A DNA stretch of 64,000 bases from assembly GCF_017837635.1 (NCBI RefSeq), contig NZ_JAGJRS010000031.1:1-64000 (forward strand), in the 5' to 3' direction. The stretch is from Frateuria flava. GTDB lineage: Bacteria > Pseudomonadota > Gammaproteobacteria > Xanthomonadales > Rhodanobacteraceae. The notes below the pieces were generated by a model. The model was given only the letters and a program-made list of their open reading frames with translations, ran no database searches and had not been told where the DNA came from. The translations under genes were made by a program, and so were the position numbers. Positions 44,252-53,762 of this stretch are shown here, one piece after another (position 1 is the first letter of the stretch; each line of letters starts with the position of its first letter).

Positions 44252-45676
44252 TCATAGAGCCAGAAGTGCGAGGCCCATCGTAGTGGCGAGCACTAGCTGG
44301 CTCGTGCGATCGCGGACCGCAAAGACGATGGGGTCATCCGTCATCAGGCCACGATGAGCAATAAACCATGCACGACTCACCCAGTACAGCAGACAGGGAC
44401 AGATCAGCCACAGCCATTGAGGATGGCGGTAGAGCATGTTGCTGGTTGGGCTGTTGATATAGAGCGCAAGTACCAGCACGCTGAGATATCCAGCAGCCAT
44501 TCCCATGGGGCGTAGGATGAATAGGTCGTCGGGCTGGTAAGCACGGCCGGGAATATTCACTAGCCCGCGCTCTTTTGCGGAATAGAGCTCGACGCAACGC
44601 TTCATGGTCGCCAGGCTCAAGAAGATGAATATGGCAAACGCAAGCAGCCAGAAAGAAAGCACGCTTGCAATGGCTACCGTGCCGGCAACGATCCGAACAG
44701 TGTAGAGGCCGGCGAGGACGACAACGTCGAGCAAGGGTACCCGTTTGAGTTTAAAAGAATAAAGAACCGTCGTGGCGAGATACAGCAGAAGCACCAACAG
44801 GAACTGCCGAGGCAGGAAGCTGAGCGCGAGTCCAAGCGAAGCGGCTGTGAGTGCTGGTATTGCGATAATGCCGGCTTTCAGGTCCAGGGTCCCAGCTGCA
44901 AAGGGCCTGTTCCTTTTGGTTCGGTGCGCTCGGTCGGAAGATAGGTCAAGCAAGTCGTTCAGCACGTAGACGCCAGAGGCGCAAAGGCCAAACGACAGAA
45001 AGGCCATCGCGGCCGCCCAGAAGGCCGGGCCGACCAAAAGCTGATGCGCTGCAAGCAATGGAACAAAGACCAGGAAATTTTTGACCCACTGATGAAGCCG
45101 CAGTGCTCTGATCCAATGGCGGGACGTGGACTTCCTTCCCGCGAATAACACTGTCTTGTTGGCAAGCTGGGCGGCCTTTCGACGCAGGGCTGCGTGGGTG
45201 CTTACCACAATTGCTGTATGGCTATGGGTCCATACCTTAAGATCCACGGCCTCGTTGCCCGCATAGTCGAACTGCCGGTGCCCATAAAGCTCGAGCAAGC
45301 GACGTGCCTTGGCCGACCCGGACATGTTCTGCCTGCCGTTACTGGCGATGACGTGCTCGAAAAGACCAACTTCGCTGGCGACTGCGTGCGCAAATTGGGC
45401 GTCCGACGCGGTCACCAGAACCAGTGGTCGGGAAGTCGCCTCCTTTTTTAGCCAAGCCAGAAGGTGGGTGTTATAAGGAAGCGACTTGGGGTCGAGAGTG
45501 ACCCGGGCCGCGATTTCGCGCTTGAGGACGGCGCGCCCCCTGAATAGCCACGCCAGCATTGCGAAAACAAAGAGCGGATTGCTTCTCAACAGCAGCAGGG
45601 CGGACTCAATCAACAGATCTGTGTGAATGAGGGTCCCGTCCAGATCTACGCATAAGGGACGTATTGTGTCTTCCAT
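44252..45676 (-). CDS. HAD phosphatase-UbiA prenyltransferase fusion
   Basis: The 474-residue fusion starts with a HAD domain (residues 1-175). Motif I is VDLDGTL with Asp11 and Asp13, motif II is LVTASD. The acidic motif region reads YAGNEAVDL, with Asn where Asp is usual. Residues about 188-474 form a nine-helix UbiA domain. Its NDxxDxxxD metal site is N240-D248, and YSFKLKRVPLLDV is typical of decaprenyl-phosphate phosphoribosyltransferases (mycobacterial Rv3806c family). The likely product is polyprenyl-phosphoryl-ribose: transfer of 5-phosphoribose from PRPP by UbiA, then dephosphorylation by HAD. This is the first gene of the operon and has a good promoter. Confidence 0.85.
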   Translation of the reverse strand: MEDTIRPLCVDLDGTLIHTDLLIESALLLLRSNPLFVFAMLAWLFRGRAVLKREIAARVTLDPKSLPYNTHLLAWLKKEATSRPLVLVTASDAQFAHAVASEVGLFEHVIASNGRQNMSGSAKARRLLELYGHRQFDYAGNEAVDLKVWTHSHTAIVVSTHAALRRKAAQLANKTVLFAGRKSTSRHWIRALRLHQWVKNFLVFVPLLAAHQLLVGPAFWAAAMAFLSFGLCASGVYVLNDLLDLSSDRAHRTKRNRPFAAGTLDLKAGIIAIPALTAASLGLALSFLPRQFLLVLLLYLATTVLYSFKLKRVPLLDVVVLAGLYTVRIVAGTVAIASVLSFWLLAFAIFIFLSLATMKRCVELYSAKERGLVNIPGRAYQPDDLFILRPMGMAAGYLSVLVLALYINSPTSNMLYRHPQWLWLICPCLLYWVSRAWFIAHRGLMTDDPIVFAVRDRTSQLVLATTMGLALLAL

Positions 45677-45701
45677 TCGCTCTCACAGATCCGTGCTGCC
45701 A

Positions 45702-45730
45702 ATTATCCTGTCGGTATTGGAAGCATTCAA
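45702..45730 (-). promoter_or_regulatory. Sigma70-type promoter of the HAD-UbiA operon
   Basis: On the minus strand, TTGAAT and GATAAT are separated by exactly 17 bases. The predicted start lies about 20 bases before the ATG at 45676. This is the best-matched promoter I found in the window. It indicates that the operon is expressed independently of the rest of the cluster. Confidence 0.7.
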
Positions 45731-45775
45731 TCGCAGTCGGTGGCTGCGGGTCCGGGTAATAATTAATCAGCCAAG

Positions 45776-46717
45776 TTAAAGGGCGCTTTCCAATTCTGGG
45801 ATGATCTTGAACAGATCGCCCACCAGCCCGATATCCGCCACCTCGAAGATGGGCGCCTCGGCATCCTTGTTGATCGCCACGATGGTGCCGGCGTCCTTGA
45901 TGCCGGTCAGGTGCTGGATGGCCCCGGAGATACCGATGGCCATGTACAGCTCCGGCGCGATGATCTTGCCCGTCTGGCCTACTTGCATTTCATTGGGTAC
46001 GTAGCCCGCGTCGACGGCGGCGCGCGAGGCGCCCACGGCGGCGCCGATCCGGTCGGCGAATTTGTAGATGATCTCGAAGTTCTCCTTCGAGCCGACGCCG
46101 CGGCCGCCGGAGACGACCTTGCTGGCGCTCTGCAGGTCGGGGCGGTCGCTCTTGCCCTGCTTGAGCTCGACGAAACGGGTGTGCGAGGGCAGGGCGACAT
46201 CCAGGCCCAACGCCTCGACCGGGGCGCTGTTGGCGCCGATGGCTGCCGCCGGCCAAGAAGCGGTCCGGATGGTAGCCACCACGGGCAGCGCAGGGTCGGC
46301 TTCTACCGTGACGATGGCGTTCCCAGCGTAGACCGGACGCTTGAAGGTGTGGCTGCCCTCGACCGTCATCACGTCGCTGACCTGTGGCACGCCGAGCAGG
46401 GCGGCGACTCGCGGGCCTAAGTCCTTGCCGAAGGTGGTGGAGGGGGCGAAAACGTGGCTGTAGCCGGCGGCGGCCTTGGCCACCTGCGGCGCCAGCACGG
46501 CGGCGAGCGCGTGCGCGTTTTCGGTGCGGTTGGCGGTGAGTACGCGGGTCACGCCTTCGATCTTTGCGGCCTCGGCGGCAATGGCATCGGCATTGTCGGC
46601 CAGCACCAGCACATCGATGGCTTCGGGCTTGACCGCCGCAGCGGCGCTCACGGCGCGCGCGGTGGAGGGGTTGAGCTTGCCGTCGAGATGTTCGGCGATG
46701 ACGAGGATCTTGGTCAT
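45776..46717 (-). CDS. etfA: Electron transfer flavoprotein subunit alpha
   Basis: The 313-residue FAD-binding subunit passes electrons from acyl-CoA and other dehydrogenases to ETF-ubiquinone oxidoreductase. It has the C-terminal FAD domain with [37 protein letters not shown] (parts [17 protein letters not shown]), [16 protein letters not shown] and the closing [17 protein letters not shown]-like stretch. GGAG lies ahead of the ATG at 46717. It marks the right border of the O-antigen cluster, as in Xanthomonas. Confidence 0.96.
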   Translation of the reverse strand: MTKILVIAEHLDGKLNPSTARAVSAAAAVKPEAIDVLVLADNADAIAAEAAKIEGVTRVLTANRTENAHALAAVLAPQVAKAAAGYSHVFAPSTTFGKDLGPRVAALLGVPQVSDVMTVEGSHTFKRPVYAGNAIVTVEADPALPVVATIRTASWPAAAIGANSAPVEALGLDVALPSHTRFVELKQGKSDRPDLQSASKVVSGGRGVGSKENFEIIYKFADRIGAAVGASRAAVDAGYVPNEMQVGQTGKIIAPELYMAIGISGAIQHLTGIKDAGTIVAINKDAEAPIFEVADIGLVGDLFKIIPELESAL

Positions 46718-46763
46718 AAATTCTTCTCCGTGGTCCTTGCAGGTGCGCGTCGGCGTGGAGCCC

Positions 46764-46791
46764 GCGGTCGCCCACAGGTGGGCTCCTGCAG
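46764..46791. repeat. Half palindrome (family A) between etfB and etfA
   Basis: GCGGTCGCCCACAGGTGGGC followed by TCCTGCAG is a single arm of the family A element with its own small hairpin (GCCCACAGGTGGGC). It lies inside the 85-base space of the etfB-etfA operon, so it will be present in the mRNA between the two genes. Confidence 0.6.
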
Positions 46792-46802
46792 GGGGAATGG
46801 GT

Positions 46803-47549
46803 TTACAGCAGGCCTTTCTGCTTGAGCGTGGCGACCAGTTCGGCTGCGTCATTGACCATCACGCCCTTGCTGCGCTTGGGCGGCGCGGCGTAGTGGGTGG
46901 TCTTCAGGTGGCCGCCGGCTTCGACGCCGAGCGAGGCGAACTCGATCACCTCGATCGGCTTGGACTTGGCCTTCATGATGTCCGGCAGCTTGATGAAGCG
47001 CGGCTCGTTGAGGCGCAGGTCGGTGGTGATCACCGCCGGCAGCTCGGCCTCGATGGTCTCCAGGCCGGCGTCGACCTCGCGGGTCACGGTGGCCTTGCCT
47101 TCGGCGATCTCCACCTTGCTCGCGAAGGTCGCCTGCGGGCGGTCCCACAGCGCGGCCAGCATCTGGCCAGTCTGGTTGGCGTCGTCGTCGATCGCCTGCT
47201 TGCCCAGGATCACCAGGCCCGGCTGCTCCTTCTCGACCAGCTTGAGGAACGTGCGCGCGGCGGTGAGCGGCTGGATGGCCTCGGCAGTGGTGACGTGGAT
47301 GGCACGGTTGGCGCCCATGGCCAGGCCGTTGCGCAGGTGCGCGGTGAGGTCGGCTGGGCCGATGCCCACGATGACCACTTCCTCGGCCACGCCCTTCTCG
47401 CGCAGGCGCAGGGCTTCTTCCAGTGCGATGTCGTCGAAGGGGTTGGCCGAGAGCTTGACGCCCTCGGTCACCACGCCGGTGCCGTCGGGCTTGACCTGGA
47501 TGCGGACGTTGTAGTCCACGACGCGCTTGTAGCCGACCAGAATCTTCAT
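46803..47549 (-). CDS. etfB: Electron transfer flavoprotein subunit beta
   Basis: The 248-residue AMP-binding partner of EtfA. It shows KILVGYKRVVDYNVRI at the start, NPFDDIALEEALRL and the ETF beta signature region VTREVDAGLETIEAELPAVITTDLRLNEPR (parts VTREVDAGLETI, LPAVITTDLRLNEPR). It lies directly upstream of etfA in the same operon. Confidence 0.96.
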   Translation of the reverse strand: MKILVGYKRVVDYNVRIQVKPDGTGVVTEGVKLSANPFDDIALEEALRLREKGVAEEVVIVGIGPADLTAHLRNGLAMGANRAIHVTTAEAIQPLTAARTFLKLVEKEQPGLVILGKQAIDDDANQTGQMLAALWDRPQATFASKVEIAEGKATVTREVDAGLETIEAELPAVITTDLRLNEPRFIKLPDIMKAKSKPIEVIEFASLGVEAGGHLKTTHYAAPPKRSKGVMVNDAAELVATLKQKGLL

Positions 47550-47777
47550 GCGGAATCCCTTGTCTGCGTTCCGCCGGGAACGACGGAAAATCATCACCCA
47601 TTTTAGCCGGTCGCGGCTCCAACGTCTTGCCCGACACGGTCGGGCATGTGGGACGCCCGCCGGCGGGGCGCAAGGGTCTTCGGCTGTTCTCGGACAAGGG
47701 AGCGTGCCAACATGTCCATTTCACCCGGCGTGCGGCCGCGCGCATACGAGGCGCGACGCCGGCTTCAGGATGGATGC

Positions 47778-48692
47778 ATGACTAGTACTAAGGCAAAGGC
47801 CGTATGCGCGGTTATCGTGAGCTACTTCCCCGAATCCGCTACCTTGCGCAGGCTTGTGGAATCCGTCACCCCGCAGGTCGGCGCAGTCGTGCTGGTGGAC
47901 AACAGTGGGTCTGGGCACGCAAACGATCTACCGGGATTGGCTGACGGTGTGCACGTGCTTGCGCAGTCCGTCAACGTCGGATTGGCTGCCGCGCAGAATT
48001 TAGGGATATCCTGGGCTCGCGGAAGGGGTTACGCGTTTGTCCTTCTTCTGGATCAGGACAGCACGCCTGATGAAAACATGGTCGAGGTGTTGCTGGATGC
48101 GCTGGCGCGCACGCGCTCGCCCGAGCCGGTGGCCGCCATCGGACCGCGCTTCCACGACCCCCGGGAAGCGCGTGATGCTCCGTTCGTGCGTCTGGGTTTT
48201 CCAGTAAGCCGCAAGCTATGGTGCCACTCGGCCAGCCAGGTAATGCCTTGTGACTTCCTGATCAGTTCCGGCTCACTCATACCCATACCGGCATTGGAGG
48301 CGGTCGGAGACATGGATGCCGGCCTGTTTATCGATAATGTGGATCTGGAGTGGTGCTTCCGCGCCAAGTCAAAAGGTTACGCCCTTCTGGGGGTGTGCGG
48401 AGCCACCATGCACCATCGCCTCGGTGATGCGCGACGAGCGATGCCTTTGGGACTGGGGCACGTGGTGGTGCATGGACCAGCACGCCTCTACTACATCATG
48501 CGCAATCGGCTCCTGCTCTATCGGATGAAACACACGCCGCTGGTATGGGTGGCCCAGGATCTACCCCGGATACTGGTCAAACTCTTCCTGTTCGGCGTCC
48601 TGATCGGTCCGCGGTGGGACAATCTGCGTTTCATGTTGCGGGGACTTGGTGACGGCTTGCGGGGAAGGCGTGGGCGTTGCCCAATCGGCTGA
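47778..48692 (+). CDS. GT2 rhamnosyltransferase-like protein
   Basis: A 304-residue GT2 enzyme. It has AVIVSYFPESATLRRL, VVLVDNSGSG, FVLLLDQDSTPDENM and FIDNVDLEWCFRAKSKGY. The LLDQDS wording is characteristic of rhamnosyltransferases that use dTDP-L-rhamnose, made by rfbBACD in this window. The ATG at 47778 has AGGA seven bases upstream; a start at 47712 is less likely. It is wedged between etfBA and the ETF-ubiquinone oxidoreductase gene on the opposite strand, outside the main cluster. Confidence 0.87.
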   Translation: MTSTKAKAVCAVIVSYFPESATLRRLVESVTPQVGAVVLVDNSGSGHANDLPGLADGVHVLAQSVNVGLAAAQNLGISWARGRGYAFVLLLDQDSTPDENMVEVLLDALARTRSPEPVAAIGPRFHDPREARDAPFVRLGFPVSRKLWCHSASQVMPCDFLISSGSLIPIPALEAVGDMDAGLFIDNVDLEWCFRAKSKGYALLGVCGATMHHRLGDARRAMPLGLGHVVVHGPARLYYIMRNRLLLYRMKHTPLVWVAQDLPRILVKLFLFGVLIGPRWDNLRFMLRGLGDGLRGRRGRCPIG

Positions 48693-48707
48693 GGCCTGTG
48701 GCCGGGC

Positions 48708-50324
48708 TTACAGATTCTGGTAATTCGGCCCCGACCCACCCTCGGGCGTGACCCAGGTGATGATCTCGTACGGGTCCTTGATGTCGCAGGTCTTGCAGTG
48801 CACGCAGTTGGCGGCGTTGATCTGCAGGCGCTTGCTGCTGCTTCCATCGGGCATGGCGTCTTCCACGATCTCGTAGACGTTCGCCGGGCAGAAGCGGGTG
48901 CAGGGGTTGCCGTATTCGGTCGTGCACTGGTCGATGCAGATGTTGGTGTCGGCCACGTGCAGGTGGATCGGCTGGTCCTCGTCGTGCTCGGTGGCGGCGA
49001 AGTAGACGCCGGCCAGGCGGTCGCGCGGGGGCAGGTCGCGCGTGACGTAGTCGCGCCGGGGTTCCTCGTACTCGCCGATCTTTTCCAGCGAGCACCAGTC
49101 CGGCTTGTTCTTCAGTGTCCAGGGCGAGGCGCCGAAGGTGACGGTTTCCCAGGCCGCATTGAGCAGACCGAACCACAGCCCCTTCTTGAAGCCGGGCTTG
49201 ATGTTGCGTACCCGCTTCAGCTCGGCCATGGCCGGCGACGCGCGCAGGGCGGCGTCGAAGCCGGCGGCGTCCAGGCCGTTGGCGGCCAGGTACTCGGCGG
49301 CGAGCATGCCGCTGCGGATCGCCTGGTGGGTGCCCTTGATCTTGGGCACGTTGAGCAGGCCGGCGGTATCGCCGATGAGGATCGCGCCCGGCATCTCGAC
49401 CTTCGGCAGCGACTGGTAGCCGCCGGTGACGATGGCGCGCGCGCCGGCCGAGAGGATGTTGCCGCCCTCGAGCAGCGGCTTCACGTGGGGGTGGTTCTTC
49501 CACTGCTGGAAGGCTTCCCACGGCTTGTAGTTCGGGTCGCGGTAGTCCAGCCCGCTGATGTAGCCCAGCGCGATGCGGTCGCCGTCCAGGTGATAGAGGA
49601 AACTGCCGCCGTAGGTGTCGTTGTCGGCCGGCCAGCCGAGGCTGTGCACGATCTTGCCCGGGGTGACGCGACCGGCCGGCACCTGCCAGAGCTCCTTGAT
49701 GCCGATCGAGTAGCCCTGTGGGTCGCTGTCCTTGTCCAGCGCGTAGCGCTTGATCAGCTGCTTGGTCAGGCTGCCGCGCGCACCCTCGGCCAGCACGGTG
49801 ACCTTCGCCTTGATGTCGATGCCCTGCGTATAGCTGGGCTTGTGGGTTCCATCCTTGGCCACGCCCATGTCGCCGATGCGCACGCCGGCGACCGAGCCAT
49901 CCTCGTTGTAGATGTTGTCCGCGGCGGCGAAGCCGGGGAACACGTCCACGCCGAGTGCCTCGGCCTGGGGCGCCAGCCAGGCGCACATGGCGCCGAGCGA
50001 AACGATGAAGTTGCCGTGGTTGCGCATGCCCGGCGGCACCGGCAGCTTGTGGCCGCCGGTCTTGCTGAGCATCCAGAACTCGTCCTCGCGGGCGGGCACG
50101 CAGATCGGCGGCGGGTTGTCGCGCCAGCCGGGCAGCAGCGCGTCCAGCGGGCCGGGCTCGATCACGGCGCCGGAAAGGATCTGCGCGCCGATCGTGGAAG
50201 CCTTCTCGATCACGCAGACGGTGGTGTCCGGCTGCAGCTGCTTGAGGCGGATCGCGAACGACAGCCCGGCCGGGCCGGCGCCGACGACGACCACGTCGTA
50301 TTCCATCGTTTCGCGTTCGCTCAT
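48708..50324 (-). CDS. Electron transfer flavoprotein-ubiquinone oxidoreductase
   Basis: The 538-residue FAD and 4Fe-4S enzyme moves electrons from ETF to ubiquinone at the inner membrane. It has the dinucleotide fold VVGAGPAGLSFAIRL, ILSGAVIEPG, and the second flavin motif AILIGDTAGLLNVPKIKG. The C-terminal cluster domain has Cys in NPCTRFCPANVYEI and NCVHCKTCDIKDP. A good GGAG site precedes the ATG at 50324. It is probably transcribed alone, because the GT2 gene separates it from etfBA. Confidence 0.96.
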   Translation of the reverse strand: MSERETMEYDVVVVGAGPAGLSFAIRLKQLQPDTTVCVIEKASTIGAQILSGAVIEPGPLDALLPGWRDNPPPICVPAREDEFWMLSKTGGHKLPVPPGMRNHGNFIVSLGAMCAWLAPQAEALGVDVFPGFAAADNIYNEDGSVAGVRIGDMGVAKDGTHKPSYTQGIDIKAKVTVLAEGARGSLTKQLIKRYALDKDSDPQGYSIGIKELWQVPAGRVTPGKIVHSLGWPADNDTYGGSFLYHLDGDRIALGYISGLDYRDPNYKPWEAFQQWKNHPHVKPLLEGGNILSAGARAIVTGGYQSLPKVEMPGAILIGDTAGLLNVPKIKGTHQAIRSGMLAAEYLAANGLDAAGFDAALRASPAMAELKRVRNIKPGFKKGLWFGLLNAAWETVTFGASPWTLKNKPDWCSLEKIGEYEEPRRDYVTRDLPPRDRLAGVYFAATEHDEDQPIHLHVADTNICIDQCTTEYGNPCTRFCPANVYEIVEDAMPDGSSSKRLQINAANCVHCKTCDIKDPYEIITWVTPEGGSGPNYQNL

Positions 50325-50474
50325 GGCGGACTCCGTGCGGGGTCTTATAAGGTAAGAGCGGCATTGTCCCTTTTTCGCGGTCCCTACGGCAAACCGGACT
50401 CTTCACTAACGGCCGCTTGCAATCGCTTTGCGGACCGTGGCGATAATCCCCCGATACACCCTGAAGGACGATGC

Positions 50475-51872
50475 ATGAATTCGACTCCGCCGATCGCCGA
50501 CATCGACCTGCGCCGCGCCAGCGTGTGCCAGCTCCTGCACTGGCTGGCGGTAGGGCGCGTGCAGCCCCAGGCGCTGGCCGATGTCTACCAGGCGGCGATC
50601 GAGCGCATCAACCCGGAAATCAATGCCTACGTCGACCTGCGCCCGGGGCTCATGCAGGAGCAGGCGCGCACCGCGACGAACCGCCGGCGCGACGGCGTGC
50701 TCGGCCGGCTCGATGGTGTTCCGATCGCGCTGAAGGACAACTTCGACATGGCCGGCTGGCCGACCCGCGCCGGCTTGCCGGGGCGCGGGCAGCCGGTGCA
50801 GGACGACTCCCATGTGGTTGCCCGCCTGCGTGCCTCGGGCGCGGTGCTGGTGGGCAAGACCAACATGGACGAGGCGGCCCTTGGCGCGGCCACCGACAAT
50901 CCGCACTACGGCCCGGCGCAGAATCCCTTCAAGCCCGGTTACAGCGCGGGCGGCTCTTCCGGCGGTGCGGCCGCGGCGGTGGCGGCCGGGCTTGCCGCGG
51001 CAGCGGTGGGGTCGGACAGCCTGGGTTCGATCCGCATCCCGGCGAGCTACTGCGGCGTGTATGCGCTCAAGCCCACCCACGGCGAGATTTCCGCCCGCGG
51101 CATGTTGCCGGCGGCGCGACGGCTCGATGCCGTTGGGCTGCTCGCGCGCAGCGCCAACGACCTGACCGTGCTGCTGCAGGTGCTGGCCGGCTACGACGCC
51201 GACGACGCACGCTCGCGCCGCCGCCGCGTGGCGTTCTCGCCGCCGGACTGGGAGCCGGGCAACCTGCGCGCCGGCCTGCTGCCGGACCTGGCGGCGGTGG
51301 GCGTCGAGCCGGAGGTGATCGACGTGTTCGAGGCGGCGCTGGCCCGCCTGCCGCGCGAGCTCGGCGAGCGGCGCACGGTGGACTTCTCCGACTGGGACTT
51401 CGCGCGCACCCGCCGCGCCGGCCTGCTGCTGATGGAGGCGGAGATGCTCGGCACCTTCGCCGAGGACCTGGCCGACACCACGCACCCGGTCTCGCCGCGG
51501 CTGCGCGAGATGCTCGGCTACGCCGCGCGCAAGAGCGCCGCCGACTACGCCATCGCCGACCGCGTGCTCGACGCGGCCACGCTCAAGATGCGCCGCCTGT
51601 TCGCGCAGATCGACGTGCTGGTGCTGCCGACCACGCCACAAGGCGCGTTCCCGCTGGACGGCCCCGCGCCCGACTCGGCGGCCGACCTCACCAGTTTCGC
51701 CAGCCTGGCCGGCTGCCCGGCGGTGAGCATCCCGATGGGCGCCTTGCCGGACGGACGTCCGATCGGCATGCAGTTCGTCGGCGCGCGCGGTTCGGACCTG
51801 CGTCTGCTGGAGCTGGCCGCGGTGTGCGCCTCGACGCTGGACGTGGAGCCGACCTACCCGGCGATCGCCTGA
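50475..51872 (+). CDS. Amidase-signature hydrolase
   Basis: A 465-residue amidase. The catalytic triad is visible: Lys87 in PIALKDNF, the cis-Ser in GGSSGG (residues 159-164) and the nucleophile Ser185 in GSDSLGSIRIPAS. The family usually has GSDTGGS or similar; the Ser-Leu pair here is a modest variation that keeps the nucleophile. No signal peptide is seen. Physiological substrate is unknown: AtzE-like, GatA-like and general amidases share the fold, and no gatC or gatB is present here. The start has AAGGA six bases upstream. Confidence 0.88.
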   Translation: MNSTPPIADIDLRRASVCQLLHWLAVGRVQPQALADVYQAAIERINPEINAYVDLRPGLMQEQARTATNRRRDGVLGRLDGVPIALKDNFDMAGWPTRAGLPGRGQPVQDDSHVVARLRASGAVLVGKTNMDEAALGAATDNPHYGPAQNPFKPGYSAGGSSGGAAAAVAAGLAAAAVGSDSLGSIRIPASYCGVYALKPTHGEISARGMLPAARRLDAVGLLARSANDLTVLLQVLAGYDADDARSRRRRVAFSPPDWEPGNLRAGLLPDLAAVGVEPEVIDVFEAALARLPRELGERRTVDFSDWDFARTRRAGLLLMEAEMLGTFAEDLADTTHPVSPRLREMLGYAARKSAADYAIADRVLDAATLKMRRLFAQIDVLVLPTTPQGAFPLDGPAPDSAADLTSFASLAGCPAVSIPMGALPDGRPIGMQFVGARGSDLRLLELAAVCASTLDVEPTYPAIA

Positions 51873-51876
51873 GCGC

Positions 51877-52464
51877 GTGGGCTGGCAGTCGCTCGCGCTG
51901 GAGGGCGCCGAGCTCGCGCTCTGGGCGGACTGGTTGCCGCCGGTCGAGGCGGATGCGCTTTTCGTCGAGCTGCTCGAATCGGTGTCCTGGGAAATCCACG
52001 TCATCCGGATGTTCGGCCGCGAGGTCGCTTCGCCGCGTCTGAGCTGCTGGATCGGCGACCCGGGCGCCAGCTACGTCTATTCGCGCACGCGCTTCGAACC
52101 GCATCCGTGGCCGCCTGCACTGGCCGCGATGCGCCCGCGCCTGCAGCGGGCCTGCGGCAGCACCTTCAACAGCGTGCTTGCCAACCTCTACCGCGACGGT
52201 CGCGACGCGATGGGCTGGCACAGTGACGACGAGCCCGAACTCGGTCCGGCACCGGTGATCGCTTCGATCAGCCTGGGTGCGGCACGTCGTTTCACCTTCC
52301 GGTCGAAGGCGGCTCGCGGGCGCGCCATGCTGGAACTGGAGCTGCCGCACGGCAGCCTGCTGCGCATGGCCGGCGCAACCCAGCGCCTCTACCAGCATGC
52401 GCTGCCGCGCACGGCGCAGGGACAAGCGCCACGCATCAACCTCACCTTCCGCCGGATCCTGTAG
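51877..52464 (+). CDS. AlkB-like 2-oxoglutarate/Fe(II) dioxygenase
   Basis: A 195-residue dioxygenase. The iron ligands are His115 and Asp117 in GWHSDDE and His174 in YQHALPRT. Arg186 and Arg192 in RINLTFR bind 2-oxoglutarate and substrate. The wording [20 protein letters not shown] is close to the ALKBH2/3-like bacterial group that removes alkyl damage from DNA or RNA bases. The start is GTG four bases after the amidase stop, so they are probably co-transcribed. Confidence 0.9.
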   Translation: MGWQSLALEGAELALWADWLPPVEADALFVELLESVSWEIHVIRMFGREVASPRLSCWIGDPGASYVYSRTRFEPHPWPPALAAMRPRLQRACGSTFNSVLANLYRDGRDAMGWHSDDEPELGPAPVIASISLGAARRFTFRSKAARGRAMLELELPHGSLLRMAGATQRLYQHALPRTAQGQAPRINLTFRRIL

Positions 52465-52510
52465 GAGCGCACCCTGTGCGCGACCTGGCGCCCTGCGGTC
52501 GCGCACAGAG
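52459..52510. repeat. Extragenic palindrome (family A) after the AlkB-like gene
   Basis: CTGTAGGAGCGCACCCTGTG is followed by CGCGACC, a short centre, and GGTCGCGCACAG. The first bases overlap the last codons of the AlkB-like gene, and the distal CTCCTAC end is lost. The 112-base gap to gcvT shows no glycine riboswitch. Confidence 0.75.
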
Positions 52511-52576
52511 CGTTGGCACCTTGGCTTGCACCGGGGCGCCGGCGATAATCCTTGCTTTCCCCAAGGTGCCCGTGCG

Positions 52577-53677
52577 ATGACCGAGAAGACCGTACTCAAC
52601 GACACCCACCGCGCGGCGGGCGCCCGCATGGTCGATTTCGGCGGATGGGACATGCCGATCAACTACGGCTCGCAGATCGAGGAGCACCACGCGGTGCGCC
52701 GCGACGCCGGCATGTTCGACGTCTCGCACATGACCGTGGTGGACCTTCACGGACCGCGCACACGCGAGTTCCTGCGCTATCTGCTCGCCAACAGCGTCGA
52801 CAAGCTCAAGGTGCAGGGCAAGGCCCTGTACTCGTGCATGCTCAACGAGCAGGGCGGCGTGATCGATGACCTGATCGTGTACTTCTTCGATGAGGCGCAC
52901 TTCCGGCTGGTGGTGAACGCCGCCACGCGCGCCAAGGATCTGGCGTGGATCGAACAGCAGGCCAGGGCCTTCGATGTGGAAGTGAAGGAGCGTCCCGACT
53001 TCGCGATGATCGCGGTGCAGGGCCCCAACGCGCGCGCGAAAGTGATCGGCCTGCTGCACGAGGTCGACCGTCCGCGCATCGAGAAGCTTGGCCGTTTCGC
53101 CGCCGCCGCCGCGCAGGGGCCGCACGGCATGCCGCTGTTCATCGCGCGCACCGGCTACACCGGTGAAGACGGCTTCGAGATCATCGTGCCGGTCGAACAG
53201 GCGATCGCCCTGTGGCAGGCGCTGGCCGACGCGGGCGTCAAGCCGGCCGGCCTGGGCGCGCGCGACACGCTGCGCCTGGAAGCGGGCATGAACCTCTATG
53301 GCCAGGACATGGATGAAACGGTGTCCCCGTGGGAAGCCAACCTGGGCTGGACGATCGCGCTGGACGAAGGGCGCGACTTCATCGGCCGCAAGGCGCTGGA
53401 AACACAGAAGGCCGCGGGCGTGCCGCGGGTGATGGTTGGCCTGGTGCTGGACGAGAAGGGCGTGCTGCGCCACGGCCAGAAGGTGCTTACCGCCAACGGC
53501 GAGGGCGAGATCCTTTCCGGCAGCTTTGCGCCCACGCTGGACAAGGCGGTGGCCTTCGCGCGTATCCCGGCCGGCAATCCGGGCGACGTGCGGGTGGACA
53601 TCCGCGGCCGCGAGGTGCCGGTGCGCATGGTGAAATATCCGTTCGTGCGTGACGGCAAGCCCTGCGAAGGCATCTGA
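52577..53677 (+). CDS. gcvT: Glycine cleavage system T protein (aminomethyltransferase)
   Basis: GcvT releases ammonia from the lipoyl-bound aminomethyl group and passes the carbon to tetrahydrofolate. The 366-residue protein has [47 protein letters not shown] and [21 protein letters not shown] (parts [20 protein letters not shown]). It sits 85 bases before gcvH. The P protein gene is not in the window. Confidence 0.96.
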   Translation: MTEKTVLNDTHRAAGARMVDFGGWDMPINYGSQIEEHHAVRRDAGMFDVSHMTVVDLHGPRTREFLRYLLANSVDKLKVQGKALYSCMLNEQGGVIDDLIVYFFDEAHFRLVVNAATRAKDLAWIEQQARAFDVEVKERPDFAMIAVQGPNARAKVIGLLHEVDRPRIEKLGRFAAAAAQGPHGMPLFIARTGYTGEDGFEIIVPVEQAIALWQALADAGVKPAGLGARDTLRLEAGMNLYGQDMDETVSPWEANLGWTIALDEGRDFIGRKALETQKAAGVPRVMVGLVLDEKGVLRHGQKVLTANGEGEILSGSFAPTLDKAVAFARIPAGNPGDVRVDIRGREVPVRMVKYPFVRDGKPCEGI

Positions 53678-53762
53678 TTCACACCCGCCATTTCTTTAAT
53701 AGAGTTCCCGCCCGAGCGGCTAGAATCGCCGCTCCATTCCCACGCAACGACTGGACCTGACC

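Noticed and set aside
52465-52576. A glycine riboswitch upstream of gcvT
   Set aside because: The gap is only 112 bases and is mostly a family A palindrome, with no tandem aptamer core.
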